Notes under the pieces: generated by a model
What the model was told of the DNA's origin: nothing
The model's database searches: none
The model's input: the letters and a program-made list of their open reading frames with translations, nothing else
From: an uncultured Alphaproteobacteria bacterium
GTDB taxonomy: Bacteria; Pseudomonadota; Alphaproteobacteria; Rhodospirillales; Rhodospirillaceae
Assembly: GCA_902575965.1 (NCBI GenBank)
Contig: CACGTM010000001.1
Location: forward strand, 110,566-174,565
Reading direction: 5' to 3'
Length of the DNA: 64,000 nucleotides
Shown here: piece by piece, positions 1-9,643 of the stretch
Position numbering within the stretch: position 1 is the stretch's first letter
How the letters are laid out: every line of letters starts with the position of its first letter
Translations under genes and position numbers: made by a program

Positions 1-1195
1 AGAACTTAGACCTAGTTTGAATGCTGTTGATACGCAGATTTATTTACCCGTTCCTGAGGATACAAAAGAGTGGTCGCAAGCTGGTGGCTTTTCTAATCAT
101 GCTATGCATCATCTAACAATTGGACCATCTCCAAGGGAATTATGGCGGGTTAATGCAGGTCCCAAGTCAACAGATAGGAATAGAAACCTTGGAGAGCCAG
201 TTATTGCTGAAGGTAAGATATTTATTCTTGACTCCAAAGCTAGAGCCTTGGCGTATAATGCAAAGAACGGTAAATTGATATGGCGTAAAGGATTAGTTCC
301 AAGAGAAGAAAAAGGAGCTAATTTTCTTGGTGGTGGATTAGCATATGAGAAGGGAAGAATTTTTGCATCTACTGGTTTTGCCTCTGTAGTTGCATTGGAT
401 GCTAGAAATGGAAATGAATTATGGAGGACACAGCTTCAAGCTCCCATGCGTGCGGCACCAACTATAAATGGCGGAAGAGTTGTTGTTGTAACAGTTGATA
501 ATCAGGTTCAAGCTATCTCTGCAAAAGATGGAAAAAGACTATGGACATATTCTGGAGTAGGAAATCAAACAATATTATTAAATTCTGGTTCTGTTGCAAT
601 TGATGGTGGGGTTGTAATTGCTCCTTTTACAAACGGTGAGATTGCAGCGCTTAGAGTTGATAATGGCTCAGTCCTATGGAGTGATTCTGTTATTGCTATA
701 AGAAGGACAGAGGCTGCAGCAAGTATAACTGATATAAGTGGAAGACCCGTGATTGATAGAGGAAGGGTATATGCCGTGGGGCATTCTGGGATACTTGTTG
801 CGATTGATCTACGTACTGGACAGAGAATATGGGATGTTCCGGTCCCAGGAGTCTTTCAACCATGGATAGCGGGTGATTTCTTGTATGCAACAACTATAGA
901 TTCTGAAATAGTTTGTGTTGATGTTAGGACTGGTCAGATTCTTTGGGTAACTCAACTGAGACGTTTTAAGGATATTAAAAATCAAGAAAAAAGAATTATT
1001 TGGACAGGTCCGTCAATTGTTGGTGATAGATTGTTGATTTTTGGGTCTAATAAAGTTGCTCTTTCAATTTCACCGTATACAGGTTCTGTTCTTGGAGAAC
1101 TCCGTTTAAGAGCACCTGTTACAATTCCGCCCGTTTTTGCAAATTCAATGATGTATGTTTTTGATGATAATGGTGATTTAACAGCTTATCGTTAG
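1..1195 (+). CDS. bamB: Outer membrane assembly lipoprotein BamB-like PQQ beta-propeller (5' end cut by window)
   Basis: The frame is open to the left edge (codons run from base 2), so the amino end, including any signal peptide or lipobox, lies outside the window. What remains is a repetitive beta-propeller with seven copies of the pattern A-x-D-x-x-x-G-x-x-x-W, for example NAKNGKLIW, DARNGNELW, DLRTGQRIW and DVRTGQILW. BamB proteins of this kind sit in the periplasm on the inner face of the outer membrane and help BamA insert beta-barrel proteins. The gene is followed 27 bp later by der, and bamB-der adjacency is widespread in proteobacteria, which supports BamB over a PQQ dehydrogenase; catalytic dehydrogenase features are not visible. 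A TTG at base 17 could be read as a start but would remove the export signal. Confidence 0.85.
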   Translation, partial: ELRPSLNAVDTQIYLPVPEDTKEWSQAGGFSNHAMHHLTIGPSPRELWRVNAGPKSTDRNRNLGEPVIAEGKIFILDSKARALAYNAKNGKLIWRKGLVPREEKGANFLGGGLAYEKGRIFASTGFASVVALDARNGNELWRTQLQAPMRAAPTINGGRVVVVTVDNQVQAISAKDGKRLWTYSGVGNQTILLNSGSVAIDGGVVIAPFTNGEIAALRVDNGSVLWSDSVIAIRRTEAAASITDISGRPVIDRGRVYAVGHSGILVAIDLRTGQRIWDVPVPGVFQPWIAGDFLYATTIDSEIVCVDVRTGQILWVTQLRRFKDIKNQEKRIIWTGPSIVGDRLLIFGSNKVALSISPYTGSVLGELRLRAPVTIPPVFANSMMYVFDDNGDLTAYR

Positions 1196-1222
1196 TTTTT
1201 GTCTTTCTAGGTTTTCCGTATT

Positions 1223-2584
1223 ATGTCAATCAATATAATAATTGTTGGGCGTTCCAATGTTGGAAAGTCTACACTATTTAATCGTTTAGTTGGCAGACGT
1301 TTAGCCTTGGTTCACGACATACCTGGAGTTACAAGAGACTTAAGGGAAGGATACATAAAAAATACCAATGAGTTTTATAAGCTTAATGATACAGCTGGAT
1401 TCGAAGACCTAAACAAATGTTTTTTGAATGATAAAATCCAGAATAAAACTAAAGATTTTTTAAAAATATCCGATCTTGCCCTTCTTGTTGTTGACGGAAG
1501 AGCAGGTATAACAAAAGATGACCTCAACTGCTTAAGTCAAATAAGGAAAATCATAAGTAATATTATTCTTGTTGTTAATAAATGTGAAGGTATTGAATTT
1601 AAGCAGCATCTTAATGATTTTTATTCAATGGGACTAGGCAACCCTATCTTTATTTCTGCTGAACATGGAAATGGAATTGAAACCTTGCTAAATTCTATTA
1701 AAGTGCTGACAAGTCAGAAGAATTTAAACCAAAAAGAAGATATACCATCGCTTGAAACAAGTAATTATAAAAATGATTTACTTAAGTTGACTATTGTAGG
1801 AAGACCTAACACAGGGAAGTCAACATTATTTAATTATTTAGTTGGAAGCCAGAGAGTAATAACTAGTAATGAACCAGGCGTAACACGAGATTCAATTCAA
1901 CAACGGATTTCATTTGATGGGAGGTTTTTTGATTTAATTGATACAGCTGGGCTTAGAAGAAAATCCAAAGTAATCGATGTTGTTGAAAAATTGTCTGCTA
2001 TGGATACGATTAAGTCTATAAAAGTTTCTGATATAGTTATTTTGTTAATAGATGCAACGAAATTTATTGATAAGCAGGATCTTACAATTGCTTCTTCTGT
2101 AATTTCAGAAGGAAGAGGGTTAATTATAGGTCTCAATAAATGGGACTTAATTAATGACCAAGATTCTGTTCTTCGAAATGTAAAAGAAAGACTCAAAGAA
2201 TCACTTTCACAAATTAAAGGTGTGGAAATCATTACTCTTTCAAGTAAAACAGGATTAAGAGTTTCTGTTTTAATTGAGAAATCATATGATCTTTATAATT
2301 TATGGAGAATAAGGTTAGAGACTTCAAAACTCAATAGATGGCTAGAAAGTGTTACCAGACTTAACCCTCCTCCATTATCTTCAAGAAAAAAGCGGGTAAG
2401 ACTAAAATATATCACTCAAGTGAAGTCTAAACCCCCATCTTTTATTATTTTTACTACCAGCTCAAATGAAGTTTCTGAAAGTTATAAGAGATTTTTGAAG
2501 AATGATTTAATTAAACAATTTAACCTCCATGGTATTCCAATAAAACTGGGTATTAGGAAGCAGAAGAATCCCTATGATAAATGA
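1223..2584 (+). CDS. der: Ribosome-assembly GTPase Der (EngA), two tandem G domains
   Basis: Der is a GTPase needed for maturation of the 50S ribosomal subunit. The 453-residue protein has two G domains in tandem, the family hallmark: first P-loop GRSNVGKST near residues 9-17 with DTAGF and NKCE, second P-loop GRPNTGKST near residues 193-201 with DTAGL and NKWD. The C-terminal part, about 100 residues with a basic SSRKKRVRLKY stretch, fits the KH-like RNA-binding domain. The length is normal (E. coli about 490). It follows bamB closely on the same strand and ends convergently 12 bp before the minus-strand SDR gene. The ATG start puts the P-loop at the usual distance from the N-terminus. Confidence 0.97.
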   Translation: MSINIIIVGRSNVGKSTLFNRLVGRRLALVHDIPGVTRDLREGYIKNTNEFYKLNDTAGFEDLNKCFLNDKIQNKTKDFLKISDLALLVVDGRAGITKDDLNCLSQIRKIISNIILVVNKCEGIEFKQHLNDFYSMGLGNPIFISAEHGNGIETLLNSIKVLTSQKNLNQKEDIPSLETSNYKNDLLKLTIVGRPNTGKSTLFNYLVGSQRVITSNEPGVTRDSIQQRISFDGRFFDLIDTAGLRRKSKVIDVVEKLSAMDTIKSIKVSDIVILLIDATKFIDKQDLTIASSVISEGRGLIIGLNKWDLINDQDSVLRNVKERLKESLSQIKGVEIITLSSKTGLRVSVLIEKSYDLYNLWRIRLETSKLNRWLESVTRLNPPPLSSRKKRVRLKYITQVKSKPPSFIIFTTSSNEVSESYKRFLKNDLIKQFNLHGIPIKLGIRKQKNPYDK

Positions 2585-2596
2585 GTGAGTGAAGAT

Positions 2597-3319
2597 TTAT
2601 TTTTTAACAATAATATGTTGACCATTTTTCTTACAAGAAACCTCAGTTAGTTCTATATAGCGATCTGCTATATCAGATGCATTGGCAAGAAGCCGCTGAT
2701 TTTCACCTGGAAAAACACTTCTTCTTAATTCTGAACGTACTGGCCCAGGGTCGATTAGGTTTGTGTAAACAGTTGTTTCTTCCATTTCTTTTGCATAAAT
2801 TTTTATTAATTGTTCCAATGCGGCTTTAGATGCCCCGTAAGCTCCCCAAAATGGTTTTGGTAGAGATGATTGGCTGCAAGTAGTAAAGACAAGGTTTGCA
2901 TGTTTTGATGATCTTAGAAGTTTATCAAAGGTCTTTAATAGATGAAAGTTGGATAAAAGATTTATTGCGAATACATTATCCCAGTCTTTATTCGTAATAT
3001 GACTTACAGGTGAGAGATTTCCTGTAATTGCCGCTGTGCTAATTAAAATATCAATTTTTCCAAACCGATTTTGTATTGCCTGACCAATAGTCTCGATTAT
3101 TTCGGGCTTAGTTAAGTCTTCATTGACAATAATCATATTCCTATCAGAAATTTTTCTGATTTTGTCGTCTAGTTCAAGAAGCAGTTTTTTATTTCTAGAT
3201 ATACCTATAATTATTGCACCTGCCCTTGCAAGCTTAAGCGAGACGGCGCTTCCTATACTTCCAGAGGCACCTGTTATAATAGCTACTCTTTCTTTTAGAT
3301 TTGTAATTTTAGTATTCAT
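2597..3319 (-). CDS. Short-chain dehydrogenase/reductase (YciK-like)
   Basis: A 240-residue classical SDR. It has the Rossmann nucleotide motif TGASGSIG near residues 17-24, an NAG-like position written as STAA near residue 94, and the catalytic Y-x-x-x-K in YGASKAAL near residue 160. The late segment DPGPVRSELRR is typical of the substrate-loop region after the catalytic motif. The closest family I recognise is the YciK-like oxidoreductases, whose substrate is not established. It is the last gene of the minus-strand run cvpA-radA-mlaFE-alr and converges with der, so it could be read through from that run. The substrate cannot be told from sequence. Confidence 0.85.
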   Translation of the reverse strand: MNTKITNLKERVAIITGASGSIGSAVSLKLARAGAIIIGISRNKKLLLELDDKIRKISDRNMIIVNEDLTKPEIIETIGQAIQNRFGKIDILISTAAITGNLSPVSHITNKDWDNVFAINLLSNFHLLKTFDKLLRSSKHANLVFTTCSQSSLPKPFWGAYGASKAALEQLIKIYAKEMEETTVYTNLIDPGPVRSELRRSVFPGENQRLLANASDIADRYIELTEVSCKKNGQHIIVKK

Positions 3320-3354
3320 GTTATTCTGCTTGACGACATAGAATCTATAAAGTC

Positions 3355-4041
3355 CTATTTTTTTTCAGTTTCTTGAGTGCTTTGGAATAATCTATCCATT
3401 CTATTCCTAGTTCCTTGGTTGTAACCACCATCTTTTTTTTCATCAACGTTTTTAGATGAATTTTTCTTTGTGAGTTCATCTATTTTTTTCTCTAAATCAT
3501 ATCCATCAAGACTCTTATCACTTTCATCAATATAAATATTATATCGTTGAACAAAATCTTTTGGTAAAGTACTTATTAAAATTTTAGAAGTTGTATCTAC
3601 AATAGGTAATAATTTTGCTTTATTTATTAAATGAGGTCTTTCGTTTTCAGTTGAAAACCAGTCAAAAATAATAAGGATTACAGATAATATGATTACCCCT
3701 TTTAGAATTCCAAATAAGAATCCTAGAGATTTATCGAGATTATTTAGAGCGCTAGATTTTACATAAACTGTTAGAGATCTAATGGTTATTGATAATGTGA
3801 CTAGAACAAAAATGAAAGTTGATATGTAGGTTGCAAACTCTGATAAAATTTTATTTTCAATTAATAGTTGGGATGCCTCAAAGAAAAAAGGTGAAATATA
3901 AATTGAACTAAAAATTGCTCCAACCCAGGCGGCAATTGAAAGTCCTTCCTTTACAAACCCTCTGAATGAAGAAATTATACCTGATGAAATTATAATAAGA
4001 AGTGATATTAAGTCTAAAATATTGATTGGGAATGTATCCAT
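3355..4041 (-). CDS. cvpA: CvpA family inner-membrane protein
   Basis: The N-terminal 125 residues contain about four hydrophobic segments separated by short loops, with the glycine/serine pattern ISSFRGFVKEG near residues 20-32 that marks CvpA proteins. The remainder is a hydrophilic, Lys/Asp-rich tail, probably cytoplasmic. In E. coli CvpA is linked to colicin V production, and elsewhere to envelope stress and bile tolerance; the molecular activity is unknown. It follows radA in the same direction 22 bp downstream; radA-cvpA adjacency (often with purF) is common in alphaproteobacteria. purF is not next to it here. Confidence 0.85.
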   Translation of the reverse strand: MDTFPINILDLISLLIIISSGIISSFRGFVKEGLSIAAWVGAIFSSIYISPFFFEASQLLIENKILSEFATYISTFIFVLVTLSITIRSLTVYVKSSALNNLDKSLGFLFGILKGVIILSVILIIFDWFSTENERPHLINKAKLLPIVDTTSKILISTLPKDFVQRYNIYIDESDKSLDGYDLEKKIDELTKKNSSKNVDEKKDGGYNQGTRNRMDRLFQSTQETEKK

Positions 4042-4063
4042 TGATTATTCTCTAAGGTTTATC

Positions 4064-5431
4064 TTAATCAAATTTCTCATTTAGGTCTCTGATGTGACCA
4101 ATAGGTTTTAATAAGATCTTATCAGTTTTATACTCTCTTTTATTCAGCTTACTTGTTTGCTTTGGAATCCAGGCCTCGGTAAAACCAAGCTTTTCAGCCT
4201 CTTTTATTCTATGCTCCATCTGAGTTACAGCTCTAATTTCGCCCGATAATCCTATTTCACCAAACATAACAGCCTGGGGTGGGCAGGGTTTATCTTTTAT
4301 AGATGAAATTAGTGATGCGGCTACAGCAACATCCGCAGCGGGCTCAGAGATTTTTAATCCGCCGGCTACATTAAGAAAAATATCCTGAGCTGTTAAGTTT
4401 ATATCTGCACGCGCTTCTAAAACTGCGGCTATCATCGATAATCTTCCCTGATCCCAGCCAACAACATTTCTTCTTGGTGTTGTACCTATTGAAGATGCAA
4501 CTAATGCTTGAATTTCCATAAGTAAAGTTCTTGAACCCTCAAGGCCTGCAAATACAGAACATCCAGATACTTTACCTCTTCGGTCTGCAAGAAAAAGTGC
4601 AGACGTATTTTTTACTTCAATAAGCCCATCAGAAGACATTTCAAAAACACCAATCTCATCTGTCGTACCAAAACGGTTTTTTACTGCTCTTAGTATTCTG
4701 AATTGATGTCCTTTATCTCCTTCAAAGTATACTACTGTATCAACCATGTGTTCTAGTATCCGTGGGCCAGCTAATGTCCCTTCTTTAGTAACGTGTCCTA
4801 CTAAAAATAATGTAAATCCTTGGCTCTTAGCCACTCTTATTAGTTCTTGAGCACATGTTCTGACTTGAGTAACTGTCCCAGGTGACGAATCGACTGAGTC
4901 TGTAAACATTGTTTGAATTGAGTCTATGACTACTAGGTCTGTATCTTTTTCATCCTTTAAGGAAGCGATAATATTCTTTATATTGGTCTCTGTTGCGAGA
5001 AGAACACTTTTTTTTTCCAGGCCAATTCTTCTTGCCCTTAGTCTAACCTGATCAATTGCTTCTTCTCCAGAGATGTAAATACATTTAGAGCCTTCTTTTA
5101 ACTTTGAGCATGCTTGCAACAGTAAGGTTGATTTTCCTATTCCCGGATCCCCACCAACTAAAATTGAAGAACCAGATACTAATCCTCCACCGCATACTCT
5201 ATCCAGTTCATTTATATTGGTTTTTAATCTTGGATTGGGTTTGTCTATGCCTCCAAGTGAGAAAAAAGAAATTTTATTACCACCAGCTCCTCCACTAATA
5301 TTTTTTGGTAGCAAGGTATCTTTAATTTCAATCACACTTTGAAAAGTTTTACAGTTCTCGCATCTTCCAACCCACTTATGGTGCTTATGATTGCATTTTT
5401 CACAAACCCATAATTTATTATGCTTTGCCAT
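4064..5431 (-). CDS. radA: DNA repair protein RadA
   Basis: RadA is a RecA-like ATPase that promotes branch migration during homologous recombination. Counting from the ATG at 5431, the zinc finger cysteines are at 10, 13, 24 and 27 (CEKC and CENC). Next come the Walker A GGDPGIGKST, the RadA signature KNRFG, and a C-terminal Lon-protease-like domain. The frame also allows a GTG start at 5443 that overlaps the mlaF stop by one base. I prefer the ATG four codons later because MAKHNKLWVC aligns with the usual RadA amino end. About 455 residues, normal for the family. It lies in a tight run after mlaF. Confidence 0.95.
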   Translation of the reverse strand: MAKHNKLWVCEKCNHKHHKWVGRCENCKTFQSVIEIKDTLLPKNISGGAGGNKISFFSLGGIDKPNPRLKTNINELDRVCGGGLVSGSSILVGGDPGIGKSTLLLQACSKLKEGSKCIYISGEEAIDQVRLRARRIGLEKKSVLLATETNIKNIIASLKDEKDTDLVVIDSIQTMFTDSVDSSPGTVTQVRTCAQELIRVAKSQGFTLFLVGHVTKEGTLAGPRILEHMVDTVVYFEGDKGHQFRILRAVKNRFGTTDEIGVFEMSSDGLIEVKNTSALFLADRRGKVSGCSVFAGLEGSRTLLMEIQALVASSIGTTPRRNVVGWDQGRLSMIAAVLEARADINLTAQDIFLNVAGGLKISEPAADVAVAASLISSIKDKPCPPQAVMFGEIGLSGEIRAVTQMEHRIKEAEKLGFTEAWIPKQTSKLNKREYKTDKILLKPIGHIRDLNEKFD

Positions 5432-5442
5432 ATTATTAGCCA

Positions 5443-6207
5443 CTAAATTTCCATTTTGATAGGACCATTTGCATTACCATTTATAAACTGGTCAACATGT
5501 TCATTTCTAGAATTATCTATCTCATTAGGACCTCCGGACCATATAATCCTTCCTTCATGGAGCATTGCGATTTTATCAGAGATTTTTCTAGCTGAACTCA
5601 TATCATGTGTTATTGATAAAGCTGTTATTCCTTGATCTTTAACACATTCTATAATTAGATTATTGATTATATCAGCCATGATGGGGTCAAGGCCCGTAGT
5701 TGGTTCATCAAAAAAAATTATTTCTGGTGAGTTGGCTATTGCCCGAGCTAAACCTACTCTTTTTTGCATTCCACCTGATAATTCTGAAGGATAAAGCGTT
5801 GACACTTTTTCATTTAGTCCAACTTTCTTCAATACCTCCAGGGCTGTCTCTTTTGCATCATCTCTCTTCATTTTATTATTTTGAATTAGACCAAATGATA
5901 CATTCTCCCAGACCATTAGACTATCAAATAATGCAGCGTTTTGAAAAAGCATACCAATCTTCTGATTAATTAGAGACCTTTTAGAATTTTTGAGATTTAA
6001 TATGTTACTCCCATCTACAAGTATTTCTCCCTTATCAGGGTTCATTATTCCTAGGATACATTTTATTAAAACAGACTTTCCTGTTCCAGACCCCCCAATT
6101 ATTACAAATGATTCCCCATTGGATATTTCCAGATTAAGTCCTTTAAGCACCTCTTTTTTCTCGAAGTTTTTGTGTATGTTTATAAGTTCAATTTTTTTAT
6201 TAGTCAT
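5443..6207 (-). CDS. mlaF: MlaF-like lipid ABC transporter ATP-binding protein
   Basis: This is the ATPase partner of the MlaE-type permease encoded just upstream. Such pairs move phospholipids between the inner and outer membranes (Mla pathway). The 254-residue protein has Walker A GGSGTGKS near residues 37-44, a Q-loop, the ABC signature LSGGMQKR, Walker B IIFFDEPTTGLDP and the switch histidine in SITHD. The ATGA overlap with mlaE (bases 6204-6207) indicates translational coupling. The substrate-binding MlaD (MCE) protein is not in this window, so it must be encoded elsewhere if the system is complete. Confidence 0.9.
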   Translation of the reverse strand: MTNKKIELINIHKNFEKKEVLKGLNLEISNGESFVIIGGSGTGKSVLIKCILGIMNPDKGEILVDGSNILNLKNSKRSLINQKIGMLFQNAALFDSLMVWENVSFGLIQNNKMKRDDAKETALEVLKKVGLNEKVSTLYPSELSGGMQKRVGLARAIANSPEIIFFDEPTTGLDPIMADIINNLIIECVKDQGITALSITHDMSSARKISDKIAMLHEGRIIWSGGPNEIDNSRNEHVDQFINGNANGPIKMEI

Positions 6208-6980
6208 ATTGAGAAGAAAATTTCCGTAATGATATAATTTGCCGTCAAAATTAAAATAGATGCTGATACTACGGCATTAGTTGTTGAGATGCCAACACCT
6301 TGAGCACCTCCTTTAGAGTGAAACCCATGGTAACATCCCATTAATGTAATAATTAAACCAAATACTGATGCCTTAACTAAGCCAGAAATTACATCTAAAG
6401 GTTCAACAAAATCAATTGTATTAGAAATATATACATTGGGGTTGAAGTCTAATTTAAATATTCCAACAATATATCCCCCAAAAACTCCTATAATATCAGC
6501 TATAATTACTAAAATTGGTAATACAGTCACTCCTGCAATAATTCTCGGTACAATAAGGTATTTATATGGGTTTGTGGAAAGAGTGGATAGTGCATCGATT
6601 TGTTCAGTTACACGCATTGTCCCAATTTCTGCGGCCATGGAGGCCCCAACCCTTCCTGCAACCATGAGACCTGCTAAAACTGGACCCAATTCACGAGTAA
6701 TTGACAGAACAACTACGTTGGCAACAGCACTCTCTGCATTGAATCTTGAAAAGCCAGTGTGACTTTGCAACGCAAGAACCATTCCAGAGAAAATTGCTGT
6801 TAGGCCTACAACAGGAAGCGAATAAAAACCAATTTCAACCATCTGTTTAAATATTGAACTTATATAGATTGGGGGCCTGAAGCAGTGTGAAATACAAATG
6901 GTGGAAAACCTTATAAGGTTTCCAAGGCTATTAAAAAAAGAAATAGTTATTTTTCCAATTAAATATAAAGATTTTATCAT
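6204..6980 (-). CDS. mlaE: MlaE-like lipid ABC transporter permease
   Basis: A 258-residue MlaE/YrbE permease with about five or six hydrophobic segments and the conserved core RELGPVLAGLMVAGRVGASMAAEIGTM, cited here only by its ends RELGP and AEIGTM, near residues 95-120. This is the signature of the family that couples to MCE proteins for phospholipid trafficking in the envelope. It overlaps mlaF by 4 bp downstream and alr by 4 bp upstream (bases 6977-6980), so alr, mlaE and mlaF are probably co-transcribed and translationally coupled. Confidence 0.92.
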   Translation of the reverse strand: MIKSLYLIGKITISFFNSLGNLIRFSTICISHCFRPPIYISSIFKQMVEIGFYSLPVVGLTAIFSGMVLALQSHTGFSRFNAESAVANVVVLSITRELGPVLAGLMVAGRVGASMAAEIGTMRVTEQIDALSTLSTNPYKYLIVPRIIAGVTVLPILVIIADIIGVFGGYIVGIFKLDFNPNVYISNTIDFVEPLDVISGLVKASVFGLIITLMGCYHGFHSKGGAQGVGISTTNAVVSASILILTANYIITEIFFSI

Positions 6981-8119
6981 AGTTTTTTTTCAAAGTTTTC
7001 TGAAATATATTCTTTTTTTACTCTTGAGCCAAGAGATGTAAGTAGCTCGTAGGAAATGGTATTAGCTTGACCTGCTATATCATCAATTTCTTGCTTGTCA
7101 GAAATTATATCAATCCAATCACATTTTTGTAGTATCTTTTCAGGTACATTTGATACATCGAAAGTTGCCAGATCCATAGAAATTTTACCTGCAACTTTTA
7201 TTTCAATATCATTTATATGTGCTTTTCCAGATTTACTCAATGATCTCAGTAAACCTTCAGCATATCCAAGAGCTACTATTGCTACTTTTCCTTTTTTATT
7301 AAATTTAAAATTTCCTCCGTAACCAATCGTTTCATTAACATTAACATCACGGATCTGAAGAATTCTTGTTCTCAAAGTAATAACCTGTTTTAGTACATTC
7401 TTTTTTTCAGGAATTGGGTTAATTCCGTATAAAGCAGCCCCTGGTCTTACCATATCAAAATGCCACTCTGGACCAAGAAAAATACCACTGCTATTAGCAA
7501 GGGTTGCCTTCAGTTTAAGTGATTTAATTTCAAGAGCTTTTATTAGCTTAGTAAATCTTTGGAGTTGTAATCGATTTTTTGTGTTGTTGACTTGATAGGC
7601 GCAAGATAGATGACTCATTATATATAAAATATTATTTTTAATTAAATCCTCATTGTTTTCTATCAGTAATTGAAATTCTTTTATTGAGAGACCAAGTCTA
7701 TTCATTCCTGTATCAATTTGTATTATAGCATTAATTTTTTGATTTTTAATTTTTTGAAATTTATCCCAGGCACTTGTATCTTTGTGAGTGTTGAGAACTG
7801 GAGTTAAGTTATAATTTAAAAAATATTCTTCATTTTCAAAGAAATGATCATGCATAACAATTATTCTAACGTTTTTAGCTAGATCTTTTCTAAGTCTTAT
7901 TCCCTCCTCAAGTGAAGCAACATGAAACACAGAACATCCAAAGGAGTAAAGTGCTTGAGAAACCTCCTTAGCTCCAAGTCCGTAGGCATCCGCTTTAACA
8001 ACAGGTGCACAAATACAATTTTTTATTAACTGTGACTTTAGGAATAACCAATTGTCAATTATTGCATCTAAGTTAATTGTTAGTTCATTTTTTTTCTTAG
8101 CTATGCTTTTTGTCAACAT
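6977..8119 (-). CDS. alr: Alanine racemase
   Basis: A PLP enzyme that interconverts L- and D-alanine for peptidoglycan synthesis. The PLP lysine is K42 in VVKADAYGLGA near the N-terminus, and the second catalytic base is the tyrosine of IGYGGNF near residue 268, both in fold-type III racemase context. The RPGAALYG motif near residue 223 is also present. The 380-residue length is normal. It starts 3 bp after the dnaB stop and overlaps mlaE by 4 bp. dnaB-alr-radA neighbourhoods are familiar from alphaproteobacteria. alr and dadX cannot be distinguished by sequence alone; with no dadA nearby I use alr. Confidence 0.95.
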   Translation of the reverse strand: MLTKSIAKKKNELTINLDAIIDNWLFLKSQLIKNCICAPVVKADAYGLGAKEVSQALYSFGCSVFHVASLEEGIRLRKDLAKNVRIIVMHDHFFENEEYFLNYNLTPVLNTHKDTSAWDKFQKIKNQKINAIIQIDTGMNRLGLSIKEFQLLIENNEDLIKNNILYIMSHLSCAYQVNNTKNRLQLQRFTKLIKALEIKSLKLKATLANSSGIFLGPEWHFDMVRPGAALYGINPIPEKKNVLKQVITLRTRILQIRDVNVNETIGYGGNFKFNKKGKVAIVALGYAEGLLRSLSKSGKAHINDIEIKVAGKISMDLATFDVSNVPEKILQKCDWIDIISDKQEIDDIAGQANTISYELLTSLGSRVKKEYISENFEKKL

Positions 8120-8122
8120 ACT

Positions 8123-9643
8123 TTAGAAGTTTTCTTTTTCCATCTCTTGATGGGAATGATTGCTAAAATGTGTAAATTCAGGTTGAAAGTGGAGTAAAAC
8201 CTTTCCTACTGGACCGTGACGCTGCTTTCCAACTATAACTTCTGCTTTATTATGAACTTCATCCATATCATTTTGCCACTTATTTAGTTTTTGTTGAAAA
8301 AGCTCACTTGACTCAAAATTTGACTCCTGGGGCATTTTTTTTTCTAAGTAATACTCATCTCTATAAACAAACATAACTACATCAGCATCTTGCTCAATAG
8401 ATCCAGACTCCCTTAGGTCTGCAAGTTGGGGGCGCTTATCTTCTCTCTGTTCGACAGCCCTTGATAGCTGTGATAAAGCTAAAACTGGTACATCTAAGTC
8501 TTTTGCTAAAGCTTTCAGACCCCTGCTTATTGCTGAAATTTCTTGAACTCTATTATCATTTTGATTTCTTTTTCCTGGGTCTAATAGTTGTAAGTAATCA
8601 ATAACAATTAAACCTAAACCTTTATGGTGATTATTCCTACTGGCTCTTGCTAATCTCCTGCATCTTGTTCGAATGGCTGCTATTGTTAGGGCTGGAGAAT
8701 CATCAATCATCAAAGGTAAGCCTCTTAATTTTTCTGTACATAAAATAAGTTTGTCAAATTCATCTTCATTCAGTCTGCCTGTCCTTATATCATGTGAGTT
8801 AATTCTGGCTTTTTCGGCTAAAAGCCTTGTTGCAAGTTGCTCTTCACTCATTTCTAGGGAAAAGAAGGCAACTTTCTTTCCTTTGTCCTCTTCCTTATTC
8901 GTCTCTTGGAAATATTTAGAAGCGTTATAGGCTACTGTTGTTGCCAGTGCAGTTTTTCCCATAGAAGGTCTTCCGGCTAAAATGATTAAATCAGAAGAAT
9001 GAAGACCACCTAATTTTGAGTCTAAATCTAGCAATCCAGTTGTTGTTCCAGCAAGGCTATCATCACGTTTGTATGCCGCTTCAGCAATTTTTATTGCACT
9101 TGAAATTGCATCATCAAAATTATTTAAATCATTAATTGAGTCTGTATTTGAAGAAAGTTCAAATAATCGTTGCTCAGTAATTTCTATCTGATTTACAGCA
9201 GTTTGATCGGGATCTGCTTCAAAAGCATTATTTACTACAACCTGGCCAAGGTCAATTAGCTCCCGCCTGAGGTATAAATCGTATATAATTCTGCCATATT
9301 CTTTTGCGTTAATAATAGTAACTGTAGAGTTTGCTAGTTCTGTTAATAAATTGAATCCTTTTTTTTCTACGATTTCGGGCTCTTTTTCAAGATAAGTGCT
9401 TAGACTTATTGGATTAGCATTCTGACCCTGTTCGATCAATTTTGATGCTGACTCAAAAACTTTTCCATAAAAGCTGTAGGAGAAATGCTCTTTTTTTAAA
9501 TAATCAGAAACATCATCGTATGCTTTATTATTAATCATTATTGCACCAAGTAAAGCTTGCTCAGCTTCAATATTTTGAGGGGGAGACCTCAATGGCTCAG
9601 ATTTAAATTCATTCTTAGTGGGTGTAGATGATAACTTGTTCAT
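8123..9643 (-). CDS. dnaB: Replicative DNA helicase DnaB
   Basis: The hexameric helicase that unwinds DNA at the replication fork. The 506-residue protein has the N-terminal primase-interacting domain (PQNIEAEQALLGA near residues 22-34) and the RecA-like domain with Walker A GRPSMGKTAL near residue 225, Walker B LIVIDYLQLL, and the late arginine-rich LSRAVEQREDKRP and DLRESGSIEQDAD motifs. No intein interrupts the P-loop, which is a frequent insertion site. The 132 bp upstream gap to rplI holds a possible own promoter and a short inverted repeat. The gene may also be read from the ribosomal protein operon upstream. Confidence 0.97.
   Translation of the reverse strand: MNKLSSTPTKNEFKSEPLRSPPQNIEAEQALLGAIMINNKAYDDVSDYLKKEHFSYSFYGKVFESASKLIEQGQNANPISLSTYLEKEPEIVEKKGFNLLTELANSTVTIINAKEYGRIIYDLYLRRELIDLGQVVVNNAFEADPDQTAVNQIEITEQRLFELSSNTDSINDLNNFDDAISSAIKIAEAAYKRDDSLAGTTTGLLDLDSKLGGLHSSDLIILAGRPSMGKTALATTVAYNASKYFQETNKEEDKGKKVAFFSLEMSEEQLATRLLAEKARINSHDIRTGRLNEDEFDKLILCTEKLRGLPLMIDDSPALTIAAIRTRCRRLARASRNNHHKGLGLIVIDYLQLLDPGKRNQNDNRVQEISAISRGLKALAKDLDVPVLALSQLSRAVEQREDKRPQLADLRESGSIEQDADVVMFVYRDEYYLEKKMPQESNFESSELFQQKLNKWQNDMDEVHNKAEVIVGKQRHGPVGKVLLHFQPEFTHFSNHSHQEMEKENF

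Noticed and set aside
6436..6762. A 108-codon open frame antisense to mlaE.
   Set aside because: The minus-strand frame encodes an unmistakable MlaE permease; the antisense frame has no family features.
8123..9643. Check for an intein in dnaB.
   Set aside because: The P-loop region is continuous and the protein has normal length.
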